From Chlorohelix sp037138995 (GTDB lineage: Bacteria > Chloroflexota > Chloroflexia > Chloroheliales > Chloroheliaceae), in contig NZ_JBAXHI010000001.1 in NCBI RefSeq assembly GCF_037138995.1, forward strand, positions 1 to 64,000: DNA of 64,000 nt. The letters are read 5' to 3'. Both the position numbers and the translations under genes were made by a program. The notes under the pieces were generated by a model. The model was not told where the DNA came from, made no database searches, and saw nothing but the letters and a program-made list of their open reading frames with translations. Shown one piece after another: positions 1 to 8,777 of the stretch (the first letter of the stretch is position 1; the number at the start of each line of letters is the position of its first letter).

Positions 1-542
1 GGTTGGGCAGGTGGTACCGCCTGACCGTAACCGCCACCATATTGCTGCTGTGCTGGCTGCTCGTAGCCTCCGTATGCCGGTTGCACAGGAGGGGTATAAG
101 CTCCGTAATCGGAGACAGGAGAGACTGGGGCAGCAGGTGCGCCATAATCCGGTTGGGGGGCGGCTGGCACAGAATAAGGGGCGTTATAATCTTGTGCTGG
201 AGCGGGGGGAGGAGCAGGTTGCTCGTAACCGCTTGGAATGGTGCTGGCTCCGCTTTGCCCATCCACAAGTTTTAGCACAGTAGTGCCTATTTGCAAAGTA
301 TCTCCGGGTTTTAACAACTGAGGCGAACTAACCCGTGTACCGTTAACGAAAGTACCGTTTGCAGAATTGTTATCGGTTACTAATAGACCGTTTGCAGTCA
401 CCTCCAAGTCGGCATGCCGCCGGGAAGCCTGTTCATCGCTAATTACCACATCATTTACAGACTGACGACCTAGAGATAATTTGCCGGGTCTCAGGTCATA
501 TGTGCGTCCAGGCTCAGCACCGCTCTGCACTACCAATTGCAT
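1..542 (-). CDS. FHA-domain protein, 3' end cut by window edge
   Basis: The frame opens at an ATG at 540-542 and runs off the left edge with no stop (180 codons visible). Residues 1-95 form a forkhead-associated domain, which binds phosphothreonine: GR at 25-26, SRRH at 40-43 and NG-T-VNG at 62-68 are the usual FHA contact residues. From about residue 97 the protein turns into a low-complexity tail rich in Pro, Ala, Gln, Tyr and Gly with repeated YGAP/YEQP-like units. In other bacteria FHA domains with such tails often continue into membrane or zinc-ribbon parts, which cannot be seen here. It lies 187 bases downstream of the heptose genes on the same strand but is probably a separate unit. 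The FHA call is secure; the partner kinase and full architecture are unknown. Confidence 0.85.
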   Translation of the reverse strand, partial: MQLVVQSGAEPGRTYDLRPGKLSLGRQSVNDVVISDEQASRRHADLEVTANGLLVTDNNSANGTFVNGTRVSSPQLLKPGDTLQIGTTVLKLVDGQSGASTIPSGYEQPAPPPAPAQDYNAPYSVPAAPQPDYGAPAAPVSPVSDYGAYTPPVQPAYGGYEQPAQQQYGGGYGQAVPPAQ

Positions 543-729
543 AGGTAATAACCTACCTTTCTTAGTTCTTAACTATGGCGCGTTGGCGGGTGAAAGTTAT
601 TCCTTTGTCCAAGAACCTAACCGCCAGAATAAAGCTGGATATTAATATTATACAAATTGAAATTGTAATAATGCCCTTTAGTGAAAAGTACAGCGAATTC
701 ATTATACAAATACTTTTATTATCAATCAA

Positions 730-1245
730 TTACTTGGCATGAAAGACAGTTAGTATTTTCTCAATCAATTCAGTGGTAGAATAACCTTTTATGTAAGGAA
801 TCAACTCTATCTCGCCACCATAGGACTTAACGGTTTTTTCTTCCATCAACGGTTTGGCGCCCGGTTTGGATTCTGAAAGGTTAGAAAGGGTATAATCCCC
901 ACCTTTTACATAAAGCGCAGGCTTAAGCAGAGTAAGGGTTTCATCTGCGCTTATTTCTTCAAAAATAGTAACATAATCCACACAGCGCAGAGAAAGCAAC
1001 ATTTCAGCGCGGTCTTGCTCTGGCATAAGTGGGCGAAGAGTGCCTTTCAACTTGCGGGTAGAGCTATCGCTGTTTACGCCCACCACTAGCAAATCGCCCA
1101 TATTGCGAGCATCGCTCAAACAACGCACATGTCCAACGTGCATCAAATCAAAAACGCCATTTGTAAAAATCAGACGCTTGCCTTGTTTGCGGCAGATTTC
1201 ACCAAATTCCGCCAGCTTTTCACGCTTTAATATTCGCTCGTTCAT
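730..1245 (-). CDS. hldC: D-glycero-beta-D-manno-heptose 1-phosphate adenylyltransferase (HldE C-domain type)
   Basis: A 171-residue stand-alone cytidylyltransferase-fold protein. The nucleotide-binding HxGH motif is HVGH at residues 36-39, following FTNGVFDLM, and GVNSDSSTRKLKG and YVKGGDY are the expected downstream family motifs. The family joins ATP and heptose 1-phosphate to give ADP-heptose. In enterobacteria this domain is fused to the kinase as HldE; here it is a separate gene one base after the kinase gene, as in HldA/HldC organisms. The end of the chain keeps a YSTTELIEKI helix like the family. The operon also carries a WecG-type glycosyltransferase, so the product probably feeds a surface glycan rather than classical LPS (inference). 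The phosphatase (GmhB) and epimerase (HldD) are not in this window. Confidence 0.85.
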   Translation of the reverse strand: MNERILKREKLAEFGEICRKQGKRLIFTNGVFDLMHVGHVRCLSDARNMGDLLVVGVNSDSSTRKLKGTLRPLMPEQDRAEMLLSLRCVDYVTIFEEISADETLTLLKPALYVKGGDYTLSNLSESKPGAKPLMEEKTVKSYGGEIELIPYIKGYSTTELIEKILTVFHAK

Positions 1246-1246
1246 C

Positions 1247-2251
1247 TTAACCCCGCAACTTGCCTAATTCTTCATCCAAATCACGACGATAGATTGTAGC
1301 ATTACCGAGTTTTTGAATCACAACCTGACCAGCAGAATTTGCCAAGTGTGTCGCATCCTGTAATGGAATTTTAGCCACCCACGCCAACGCCAACACAGCA
1401 ATCACCGCATCTCCTGCGCCTGTGACATCAAAAACTTCACTGGGTGCAGCTACAGGAGTGTGAAAATACTGTCCGCTCGCATCCACTACCGATATACCAT
1501 CAGCGCCGCGAGTGATTACTACCACCTGTGCCTGTAATTCGCTGCAAAGACGCTTCATCGCTTCTGCAAAGATGCTTTCATTTTCTAGCGTAAAACCAAG
1601 ATAGGCTTCTGCTTCCTGTAAATTGCATTTAATCAGGGTACAACGCCGAAAACTGCTCAAATCTCCCTGAGAGTCAACGATGATGGGAGTGTTATACTCT
1701 ACTGCTACCTCCAACGCCGCCGAGATAACTCTTTCCTGTACTACCCCACATTTATAATCTGAAAACAAAATTGCATCAACCTTCGGAGTAATGCGTCGTA
1801 GGTAATCTATCAACTGTCGCTCTACCTCACCGCTAATTGGAGTACGAACGGCATGGTCTATACGAGCGACTTGCTGTGGAAAGATATGGTCTCCTTCGGC
1901 AATTACTCTTAATTTATTGGTGGTAGGACGTGCAGCGTCAACTACACACCCGGCAATGTCAACCCCCCTTGAACTGAGAGCTTCCAGCAACTCACTTCCG
2001 GGCGAGTCGTCACCGATTACACCTAACTGGTATGCCTTGCCTCCAAGCGCAACCACATTACAAGCGGGAGCGGTTGCCCCTCCCGGCACAATACGGCGAC
2101 TGCGGTATTCCAACACCACAATGGGGGCTTCCCGCGAAATACGGCTAGGCTTACCCATAATATATTCATCGTGGTAGAGGTCTCCTACCACCACTACGCT
2201 TTTACCCTCAAAAAGGGGCAAGTAACTCCTAAGACGTTCTGAAATAGTCAT
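1247..2251 (-). CDS. hldA: PfkB-family heptose 7-phosphate kinase (HldA/RfaE domain I type)
   Basis: A 334-residue ribokinase-fold sugar kinase. The N-terminal run GDLYHDEYIMGKPSRIS (23-39) followed by EAP, and GG at 57-58, match the first part of HldE kinases rather than general ribokinases. The PfkB signature with catalytic base is DVTGAGDA (GAGD at 278-281). The expected reaction is phosphorylation of D-glycero-D-manno-heptose 7-phosphate at C1. The gene ends one base before the adenylyltransferase gene and begins 9 bases after the zinc-finger membrane protein, so the five genes from ilvD on probably share a transcript. Substrate assignment rests on family resemblance and on the HldC neighbour; another PfkB sugar substrate is possible. 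Confidence 0.82.
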   Translation of the reverse strand: MTISERLRSYLPLFEGKSVVVVGDLYHDEYIMGKPSRISREAPIVVLEYRSRRIVPGGATAPACNVVALGGKAYQLGVIGDDSPGSELLEALSSRGVDIAGCVVDAARPTTNKLRVIAEGDHIFPQQVARIDHAVRTPISGEVERQLIDYLRRITPKVDAILFSDYKCGVVQERVISAALEVAVEYNTPIIVDSQGDLSSFRRCTLIKCNLQEAEAYLGFTLENESIFAEAMKRLCSELQAQVVVITRGADGISVVDASGQYFHTPVAAPSEVFDVTGAGDAVIAVLALAWVAKIPLQDATHLANSAGQVVIQKLGNATIYRRDLDEELGKLRG

Positions 2252-2260
2252 ATTTTATTT

Positions 2261-3283
2261 TTATCGACTAAGACGCATCCACGACAAAGCCAAAGCTACA
2301 AACCAAAAAATAGGCACCGCCAAATTAGCGCCCTGAAACATCTGCCCGAATGCCGCTATTGCCGAACCGAGCAAATCCATAAGCGGTGGAAAACCCCCAT
2401 TGCTGTAATTTATGAAAATGCGTGCGCCCAACACTACAAAGGTAAAGAATATGCCTAGCAGCACGCTCCCAACCGCAATAAACTGCATGCCGCGCCCACG
2501 TTTATCCCCAGTAACCCGTGAAATCGCTTCACTCACCACTAATGACAGAAATATTTCCGGGAAAAGATGGATTGAACCAATAAAAGAGAGCGTGACTAAT
2601 TGCGCCAACACATTAGGCTCCCCGCTTATTGTGGTAGAAAACCAGTCTGACTCGGCTACAAAAGCAGGTACACCCCTGAATGTATTGCCCAGTAGAAAAC
2701 CCCACACCAGCGCAGAGACTAACGCCGCCCCAATTGCCGCCAGCATTGCCAGCACATAGTGACGTGGACGAAGGGATTCATGCCGATTGTCGCGCTTCCA
2801 ATAAGTGCGGAATCCGGTATCACGTGGTTTGGATTGTGCCTGTGCGTTTCCAGCCACACCAACTGTTGGCACGGGAGTTCGGGCGCAATCCGGGCAGCGT
2901 ACGCCAACTGGGGTATAAACCATACAGCGCGGACAAATAGGTGTGCCGCAACGCCCGCATTTCAAGCCTGTTTCTATTGCGGGATGGCGTTTGCAGAAAG
3001 TGGTATCTACGTTGATTTCAATTACAGGTCGTGTAGCTTGCGGCGGAGGTTCGTTGGCAGTTCCGGCAAATTGGGGTGAAGGTGCAGCCCCATTAAGTTT
3101 TGCCTTGAAAGAGACGTAGCCCGAATCAATTTTTGCCATACACTCCCGGCAACGCACCCCTTCCGCAATTAAAGTCATCTCGCGGGTTAATACTGCTTTG
3201 CCACACTCACCGCATTTAAGATAAATACGGTCTTCAGGGTTCGGATTGCTATCTATTTCATTTCGATGTGATGTTGACACCAT
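2261..3283 (-). CDS. zinc-ribbon/B-box-like multi-pass membrane protein
   Basis: A 340-residue protein of unknown function. The cytosolic N-terminus carries two metal sites: a zinc ribbon with Cys 24, 27, 45 and 48, and a B-box-like cluster with Cys97, His100, Cys109, Cys112, Cys117, Cys120, Cys130 and Cys133. After a short polar linker the rest (about 175-338) is hydrophobic with four or five predicted membrane spans. The start ATG has a GGAG four bases upstream. It sits between the WecG-type transferase and the heptose kinase with gaps of about 10 bases, so it is co-transcribed with envelope glycan genes. Similar zinc-finger plus membrane architectures are common hypothetical proteins; a role in assembling or sensing the envelope is only a guess from context. 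Confidence 0.8.
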   Translation of the reverse strand: MVSTSHRNEIDSNPNPEDRIYLKCGECGKAVLTREMTLIAEGVRCRECMAKIDSGYVSFKAKLNGAAPSPQFAGTANEPPPQATRPVIEINVDTTFCKRHPAIETGLKCGRCGTPICPRCMVYTPVGVRCPDCARTPVPTVGVAGNAQAQSKPRDTGFRTYWKRDNRHESLRPRHYVLAMLAAIGAALVSALVWGFLLGNTFRGVPAFVAESDWFSTTISGEPNVLAQLVTLSFIGSIHLFPEIFLSLVVSEAISRVTGDKRGRGMQFIAVGSVLLGIFFTFVVLGARIFINYSNGGFPPLMDLLGSAIAAFGQMFQGANLAVPIFWFVALALSWMRLSR

Positions 3284-3293
3284 TTACTCCAGA

Positions 3294-4040
3294 CTAACGT
3301 AACCGCTGACGGGCTGCTTCCAGCAATACCGCTGCACCAAAATAAGGCACAGCCACTAAAATACGCCGCCAGCGCCGGGGTTCTCGCACTAGGCGATATA
3401 GCCATTCCAAACCGATGCGCCTAACCCATAACGGGGCAAGCTGAGCGCGTCCTGAAATGTAATCAAAAACGCCGCCTACGCCGATTGAGAGAGCCGCACC
3501 GCTCTTAGTTAAGTTACGTGCAGCCCAGTAATCTTGTTTCAGCATTCCATAAGCAACCAATACAACATGTGGTTGCGCCTCATGAACTTTTTCCAGCGTC
3601 TCGGAATCGCCTTCTGGAGCAGCGTTTCCAGCAAAACACCCGGCGATTTTCACGCCCGGATACTGTTTGCGAAGGGACTCGGCAGCCGCTTCCGCCACTC
3701 CCTCAGCCGCACCTAACAGAAACAAGCTCAAATCGCTTTCCGCGCTACGCTTTGCCAACGCATGCACCAAAGCCACGCCTGTCACCCTGCTTCGGAAAGG
3801 CTGTCGTAGCAATCGCCCGGCGTAAATAAGCCCAACCCCATCAGGTGTTACCAGCGCCGCAGAGTTGACCAATTTCCGAAAAGAAGAATTGCGCCGCGCT
3901 GCCATAACATATTCTGGGTTTGCAGTGACAATGAGGCGAGCGGGTGAGACTTTTTCATGCGCCCACCCTTCGATGAGCGCGACCGCGTCGTCCAATGTCA
4001 CATCGTCAACCCGCACTCCCAGAATATTGTGCGATTCCAT
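3294..4040 (-). CDS. WecG/TagA/CpsF family glycosyltransferase
   Basis: A 248-residue GT26-type enzyme. The conserved N-terminal TANPEYVM (39-46), the TPDGVG loop with Asp67 (65-70) and the GVGGVFDYISG segment are hallmarks of TagA/WecG, which move N-acetylmannosamine or its uronate onto a lipid-linked GlcNAc. The C-terminal tail WLYRLVREPRRWRR is the basic membrane-association appendage of this family. The stop codon of ilvD abuts its ATG. It probably acts at the inner membrane face in early steps of a teichoic-acid-like or exopolysaccharide glycan. A UDP-ManNAc/UDP-GlcNAc dehydrogenase-type gene elsewhere in the window (40.4 kb) could supply a related donor, but the link is inferred. Confidence 0.88.
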   Translation of the reverse strand: MESHNILGVRVDDVTLDDAVALIEGWAHEKVSPARLIVTANPEYVMAARRNSSFRKLVNSAALVTPDGVGLIYAGRLLRQPFRSRVTGVALVHALAKRSAESDLSLFLLGAAEGVAEAAAESLRKQYPGVKIAGCFAGNAAPEGDSETLEKVHEAQPHVVLVAYGMLKQDYWAARNLTKSGAALSIGVGGVFDYISGRAQLAPLWVRRIGLEWLYRLVREPRRWRRILVAVPYFGAAVLLEAARQRLR

Positions 4041-5747
4041 CTAATCGGTGATTGCGCCTTCCGCCGCCGAACGCACCAGTTTGGCGTATTTCGACAGTAC
4101 ACCGCGAGTGTAGCGTGGTACTGGAGCAGTCCAACCCTCAAGCCGTTTCGCCAGTTCCTCCTCCGAAACTTCCAGATTCAATGAGTAGGTATCGGCATTA
4201 ATCTCGATAATATCGCCGTTTTGCACCAGTCCGATTGGACCACCTAGCGCGGCTTCCGGCGCAATATGACCGACTACCATGCCGTGTGTACCGCCGCTAA
4301 AACGCCCATCAGTAATTAATCCCACCGAGTCGCCAAGACCTTTACCCATAATCGCGCTGGTTACTGCCAACATTTCGCGCATGCCGGGACCGCCTTTTGG
4401 TCCTTCGTAACGAATCACTACCACATCACCAGCCTTAACCTGATCCTCCATAATCGCTTTGAAGCAATCCTCCTCGCAATCAAAGACTATAGCAGGTCCT
4501 CGATGGATGGTTTCTTTCAGCCCGGCAATCTTGCAAACCGCGCCTTCCGGTGAGAGGTTGCCCTTAAGAATAACTAACGGACCGGTCGCACGTAACGGGT
4601 TATCCAAAGGCATAACTACAGTCTGGTTAAGCGCGAGGTCGGGTGCCTGTTCGAGGTTCTCGGCAAGAGTCTTGCCCGATACGGTCATTGCATCGCCATG
4701 TAGCAAGCCCGCTTTCAGCAGAACTTTTAGTACCGCTTGCACACCGCCCACTCGGTCGAGGTCAACCATTACATACTTTCCACCCGGTTTGAGGTCGGCA
4801 AGGTGAGGCACACGTTGGCTAATACGGTCAAAGTCTTCCATGCTCAAATCTACGTCAATTTGGCGAGCAATCGCGATGAGGTGCAACACCGCGTTAGTAG
4901 AACCGCCCAATGCCATTACCAGCGTTATAGCGTTCTCGAAGGCATCCTTAGTTAGAATATCTTTTGGTCTCAGGTTCAATTCAAGAAGTTTAACCAGCGC
5001 TTGTCCCGCTTCAAAGCACTCTCTCTCCTTGCGGCTACTAACAGCAGGCATAGAACTGCTGCCCGGCAAGCTCATTCCTAAAGCTTCAAATGCGCTCGCC
5101 ATTGTATTGGCAGTGTACATACCACCGCAACTACCCGCGCCGGGAATAGCGTTATCTTCTACATCCTTAAGTTGTTCAAGCGAGATTGTACCTGCGCCGT
5201 ATTGCCCTACCGCTTCAAAAACGCTTACAATGTCAACATCGCGCCCGCCGCAAGTACCCGGCATAATCGTACCACCGTAAACAAAAATGCTAGGAATATT
5301 CAGACGCGCCAACGCCATAAGGCAGCCCGGCATATTTTTGTCGCAACCCCCAATAGCAATTACCCCATCATAGCGCATGGCGTTAGACACTAATTCGATG
5401 CTATCGGCAATAACTTCACGGCTAGGCAGCGAATACTTCATGCCTTCGTGACCCATTGAGATTCCATCGCTTACGGTAATTGTATTGAAAATCTGGGGCA
5501 CTCCGCCACCGGTACGTACACCTTCCTTGACCTTTTCAGCAAGTTTATTGATGTGGTAGTTGCAGGGGGTAATTTCCGCCCACGTGCTGGCAACGCCAAT
5601 CATCGGCTTGGTAAAATCTTCATCGGTAAAACCCACCGCCCGCAGCATAGAGCGGTTTGGGGAACGTTCAAGCCCATCTGTAGTCATACCGCTGCGTATT
5701 TTAAGACTTCTTTTGTTGTTACCGTTGGTCTTTTTCTCTTCCATCAC
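4041..5747 (-). CDS. ilvD: dihydroxy-acid dehydratase
   Basis: A full-length 568-residue IlvD/Edd enzyme of branched-chain amino acid synthesis, converting 2,3-dihydroxy-isovalerate and its methyl homologue to the 2-keto acids. The [2Fe-2S]-type ligands are visible: Cys62 in TPCNYH, Cys135 in GGCDKNMPGC and Cys207 in AGSCGGMYTANTM, with Lys137 as the carbamylated lysine. The C-terminal GLITDGRFSGGTHG segment is standard. The first two codons are both Met. It is the first gene of a tight minus-strand run leading into glycan genes, an unusual association for a housekeeping biosynthetic gene. A terminator lies upstream of it for the previous gene. No T-box or leucine leader peptide is apparent in the short upstream region. 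Confidence 0.96.
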   Translation of the reverse strand: MMEEKKTNGNNKRSLKIRSGMTTDGLERSPNRSMLRAVGFTDEDFTKPMIGVASTWAEITPCNYHINKLAEKVKEGVRTGGGVPQIFNTITVSDGISMGHEGMKYSLPSREVIADSIELVSNAMRYDGVIAIGGCDKNMPGCLMALARLNIPSIFVYGGTIMPGTCGGRDVDIVSVFEAVGQYGAGTISLEQLKDVEDNAIPGAGSCGGMYTANTMASAFEALGMSLPGSSSMPAVSSRKERECFEAGQALVKLLELNLRPKDILTKDAFENAITLVMALGGSTNAVLHLIAIARQIDVDLSMEDFDRISQRVPHLADLKPGGKYVMVDLDRVGGVQAVLKVLLKAGLLHGDAMTVSGKTLAENLEQAPDLALNQTVVMPLDNPLRATGPLVILKGNLSPEGAVCKIAGLKETIHRGPAIVFDCEEDCFKAIMEDQVKAGDVVVIRYEGPKGGPGMREMLAVTSAIMGKGLGDSVGLITDGRFSGGTHGMVVGHIAPEAALGGPIGLVQNGDIIEINADTYSLNLEVSEEELAKRLEGWTAPVPRYTRGVLSKYAKLVRSAAEGAITD

Positions 5748-5821
5748 TCCTCAGCCTTTCTCAGAAATGTGCAAATGCAGGTTGCGAACTTTCAAATTTT
5801 ACCACAAACCAACCGCGCCCA

Positions 5822-5858
5822 TAAAAACAAAACCCCTCTATCTTATTCAGTAGAGGGG
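5822..5858 (-). terminator. intrinsic terminator of the 131-residue gene
   Basis: A perfect 8-bp stem, CCCCTCTA (5833-5840) with TAGAGGGG (5851-5858), has a 10-base loop. On the minus strand it is followed by a T-rich run (5822-5832). It lies between the end of the hypothetical gene at 5877 and the ilvD start, so ilvD likely has its own promoter in the remaining roughly 80 bases. Confidence 0.82.
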
Positions 5859-5876
5859 TGAAAAATTCGACAGTAA

Positions 5877-6272
5877 TTATCTTAACTTAGCAATGTCATC
5901 ATCCAAATAGGAGGTGAAGAAGTAGGTAGGTTGGCAAGTTTCCACCTTTGGTTTGTACTGCCCACGCCACTGAGGTAGTCCACAATTCCACTGACAAACC
6001 CATTCCAGCAAAACAGGCACTGAAACGCCGGTACGCCGATTGTAAAGAATCCCGCCTTCGCTTTCAAAACCGGTGCCGGGGCATAGGTTTTTCTCAAAGC
6101 TCGCCTGATAATACTCTATCTCATCGGGATTCAAGCCCCACGCCTTGATTTGTTGGACTAACTGCTGCGCTTGCGATTGACGATAGAGCATCTGAAGGGA
6201 ACGTATATCCATTGGAGTTTCCCCACGCAAAGCAGGGTCGCCAATAAGAATGGTCTCTTCAAAACGGGTCAT
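5877..6272 (-). CDS. hypothetical protein, 131 residues
   Basis: No family recognised. The reading frame extends upstream to 6290, but the ATG at 6270-6272 is preceded by GGAGG seven bases away, so that start is preferred. The protein begins MTRFEETILIGDPAL and is soluble-looking, with four Cys and many aromatic residues in the second half (WVCQW, LPQWRGQY). Two of these Cys, in VCQWNCG, could bind metal, but no complete site is evident. It stands alone with a strong terminator after it and the glycosidase terminators before it, so it appears monocistronic. Confidence 0.6.
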   Translation of the reverse strand: MTRFEETILIGDPALRGETPMDIRSLQMLYRQSQAQQLVQQIKAWGLNPDEIEYYQASFEKNLCPGTGFESEGGILYNRRTGVSVPVLLEWVCQWNCGLPQWRGQYKPKVETCQPTYFFTSYLDDDIAKLR

Positions 6273-6360
6273 ACTACACCTCCGGCACATTTATATGTTG
6301 GCGTGATAACGCCAGAAAATATATTAAAATCAAATCGAGTTTTCTGCATACGAGTATAGC

Positions 6361-6413
6361 AAAAATAGCCACCCTTCCGGGTGACTTCCGCTACAAAAAA
6401 CCGGGGCTTGGTT
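6361..6413 (-). terminator. tandem terminator hairpins after the glycosidase gene
   Basis: Reading the minus strand after the stop at 6423, a first hairpin AACC-7 nt-GGTT (6399-6413) runs into six T. A second hairpin, GTCACCC-GGAA-GGGTGGC (6368-6385, one wobble pair), is followed by TATTTTT. The pair lies just before the next minus-strand gene and would end recR-glycosidase transcripts. Confidence 0.68.
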
Positions 6414-6422
6414 CTTTGTATG

Positions 6423-8768
6423 CTAAATTATTGAGACATCAATCGAATCGGCATTGACAAGGGCTAACCGAAAAGTGTGATTATTAGCTTGAGGCACTTC
6501 GTATAGCAAATTACCGCCGTTATCTTTTATGGCTATTGCCGCCGCTCGTTCACAATAGATTTCAAGCGTGATTTCGAGCTTATTAGCCACAGTATAGCTA
6601 AGGGCGACTTTGGCATTTCGGCAGCGCAACGGGCTGATGCGGTAGGTTTTGCCAGCTTGCAATAGTTCGGGAGGCAGACTTGGAGTTAGGCTGAAGCCAT
6701 GCTCTTCTTCTACAAACCCGACAACATAACGGAACAATAACAGGGAGGTCAGGCAACCCCAACCATAAACCTCTGCGCCACCACCGCCTATAGGTGGTTC
6801 TGCGTTCGGCGCGACAATTTGCGTCCAGTATTCGCGGGCATTACCCGGCAACCCTCCGCTATCAACTTCTACATTGGCAGGGTCAGAATCGAGCCAGCGA
6901 TATACAGGGGCGATGATATTCCAGCTATGACGCGCTGCTAGGTCGGCTCTACCGCTCTGGTGACAAGCCTCAATTAGGCAAAAAGCCACACTAGGCCACA
7001 TCAAAGGATGAAATACCTGACCGTGTTTAGGCGGATTCTCCAGCGTAGAATAAAGGGCTTGCACTTGCTCAGGGGTGGCAACGCGACACAGCAAAGGTGC
7101 TAACTGCATTGTATCCAGCGCCTCGGTAAAGCGGTTCTGACGAGTGTCGAAATCGTGGAACCAGCCGTTATGGAACATACGCTGAGTGGCAAGCGCAAAA
7201 CTGTCGCCCAATGCTTGCCAACGAGAAGAGTCTTGCCCTAATTCTGCGCCCCATTGTGCCAGCAAACGGCATGCTTGCGCCAACGCCGCCTGTAAATCAA
7301 CCGGGTAGATGTGCCTAGTGAGCGCCCCGCCGCCGCTAGGGTCATCCGTGATACCGAAACGGGGTGAGTTATCCTGCCCTGCTTCCCAACTACACATATA
7401 AAAAGGGCGACCCTGTGCATCCAAACGTTGCGTAATCCAAAAACCGATATAATCCTCAAGGTAGGGGTAAAGCTGCGCCAACCATTTGTGGTCGCCCGTT
7501 TTCAAATAAACGAGGTCAACACAGTGAAACGGAAAGCACCATTCGGGAGCAGTTCCGCAGGGTGTGCCATCTGCGGCTATCATGTTGTACGAACCATCTT
7601 CGCGGCTACACGGGATGTTAGGTTCGGGCGAGTCGGCGAAAGTACCGAGCAATACTTCTTTAGCGGTTTCCGGGTCGGCGTAGCTCAGAATGAGCATATC
7701 CAAAGCGGCTTCTGCCAATACCACGCGGGGTACTTGCAGTTGCATGGCATCCCAGCGGTGACGGTAGATTCCGGCAGGGCGACGCGCAAGAGTACGCAGG
7801 GTTTCAGCATCATAAATTACGCCGCGCCGCAAGTAAGGAGACCAATCCCCGCTCAGTTTGGGAGCATTCTCCCAAAATTCGCCATCCTCATTGCGATAAT
7901 GCTCGGCAATTTCCTGAGCAGCATGCCCATTAACCGCCAGCAACGGCGAAATAATATCAATCGCCTGTTTCTCGCTTTCGCCGCGCCCTACCGCCAACAA
8001 TAGACGTTTAGCAGGGCTTTGCCCATTCTTGGAGGGAGGCAAATCCAGTTCTATGCGGCTAAGGCTGATACGGCGGTTGCCGCTTGCCGTTGCGGGTTTC
8101 CCTTTGCTTAAAGCCTCTCTAACTGATTCAAAATCTGGTAGGTTAGAATAGTTACTTACAGGTGGCGCATTTTCAGAATCCAAAGAAGTTACCGCTAAAT
8201 GAAATTGCGTGCCTTCTTGATAAACACCCAACGTATGCCCGGCAAGTACCCGGCTATTTTCTCCAGCATAATCGGGATTCTCATACGAACGCGCATACAT
8301 TCCGCTTTCCCATGTAAAGCCCTGCCCCAAATTGCGCTCGTAATCCAGTACAGCCAGCACCCCGATGTTGCGCCGAACTGAACTTAGATTGTGGATTGAT
8401 AAATCGCATAGCAATGCGTTGCCACCTTCAGGGTCGCCCACAAAAAACCCGGCATTACCGCTGATTTCTCCTACCTGAAAATCAAAGCGCAGTATGCTCT
8501 TGCTGTGATAACCGCTCTTTAGTCGGACACCGCCACGTTTGAAATCGCCACTGTCCAGCAACATCGTCCCATCTTCTAGAGCCAAACCGATTTGTAAATG
8601 GCAGGTGTAAACGAATTTGAGGTTGTAAGCAGCGGCATAGCTTGGATAGCGCCAGCCCATCCCGATAGCAGGGCGTGAACGCAGCACCCCACCCGGACCC
8701 GGGATTTTCCAAGCATGCGCGGGGTTATCGAGATAACCGTGTGGGGTGTATTCATCTTGTGGAAACAT
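6423..8768 (-). CDS. six-hairpin (alpha/alpha)6-barrel glycoside hydrolase
   Basis: A 781-residue protein without a signal peptide. The N-terminal third is a beta-sandwich-like region and the middle (about 330-700) has the repeated helix pattern and acidic/aromatic loops of the six-hairpin glycosidase clan, seen in GH63, GH78, GH116 and debranching enzymes. Examples are EWCFPFHCVDLVYLKTGDHKWL and FYMCSWEAGQDNSPRFG, the latter with a candidate Glu/Asp pair. The C-terminal part closes with a small beta domain. The start has a GGGGG ribosome site. It lies 9 bases downstream of recR, so it is co-transcribed, probably by chance rather than function. The exact GH family and substrate cannot be told by eye; a cytosolic role on oligosaccharides is inferred from the missing signal. 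Confidence 0.72.
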   Translation of the reverse strand: MFPQDEYTPHGYLDNPAHAWKIPGPGGVLRSRPAIGMGWRYPSYAAAYNLKFVYTCHLQIGLALEDGTMLLDSGDFKRGGVRLKSGYHSKSILRFDFQVGEISGNAGFFVGDPEGGNALLCDLSIHNLSSVRRNIGVLAVLDYERNLGQGFTWESGMYARSYENPDYAGENSRVLAGHTLGVYQEGTQFHLAVTSLDSENAPPVSNYSNLPDFESVREALSKGKPATASGNRRISLSRIELDLPPSKNGQSPAKRLLLAVGRGESEKQAIDIISPLLAVNGHAAQEIAEHYRNEDGEFWENAPKLSGDWSPYLRRGVIYDAETLRTLARRPAGIYRHRWDAMQLQVPRVVLAEAALDMLILSYADPETAKEVLLGTFADSPEPNIPCSREDGSYNMIAADGTPCGTAPEWCFPFHCVDLVYLKTGDHKWLAQLYPYLEDYIGFWITQRLDAQGRPFYMCSWEAGQDNSPRFGITDDPSGGGALTRHIYPVDLQAALAQACRLLAQWGAELGQDSSRWQALGDSFALATQRMFHNGWFHDFDTRQNRFTEALDTMQLAPLLCRVATPEQVQALYSTLENPPKHGQVFHPLMWPSVAFCLIEACHQSGRADLAARHSWNIIAPVYRWLDSDPANVEVDSGGLPGNAREYWTQIVAPNAEPPIGGGGAEVYGWGCLTSLLLFRYVVGFVEEEHGFSLTPSLPPELLQAGKTYRISPLRCRNAKVALSYTVANKLEITLEIYCERAAAIAIKDNGGNLLYEVPQANNHTFRLALVNADSIDVSII

Positions 8769-8777
8769 AATTTCCCC

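Noticed and set aside
5748..5832. A T-box or branched-chain amino acid leader before ilvD
   Set aside because: The gap is under 90 bases after the upstream terminator and lacks a T-box core or a Leu/Ile/Val-rich leader peptide.
7428..8003. A 191-codon open frame on the plus strand inside the six-hairpin glycosidase gene
   Set aside because: It is antisense to a long gene with clear family features and a good ribosome site; composition and lack of motifs mark it as a shadow.
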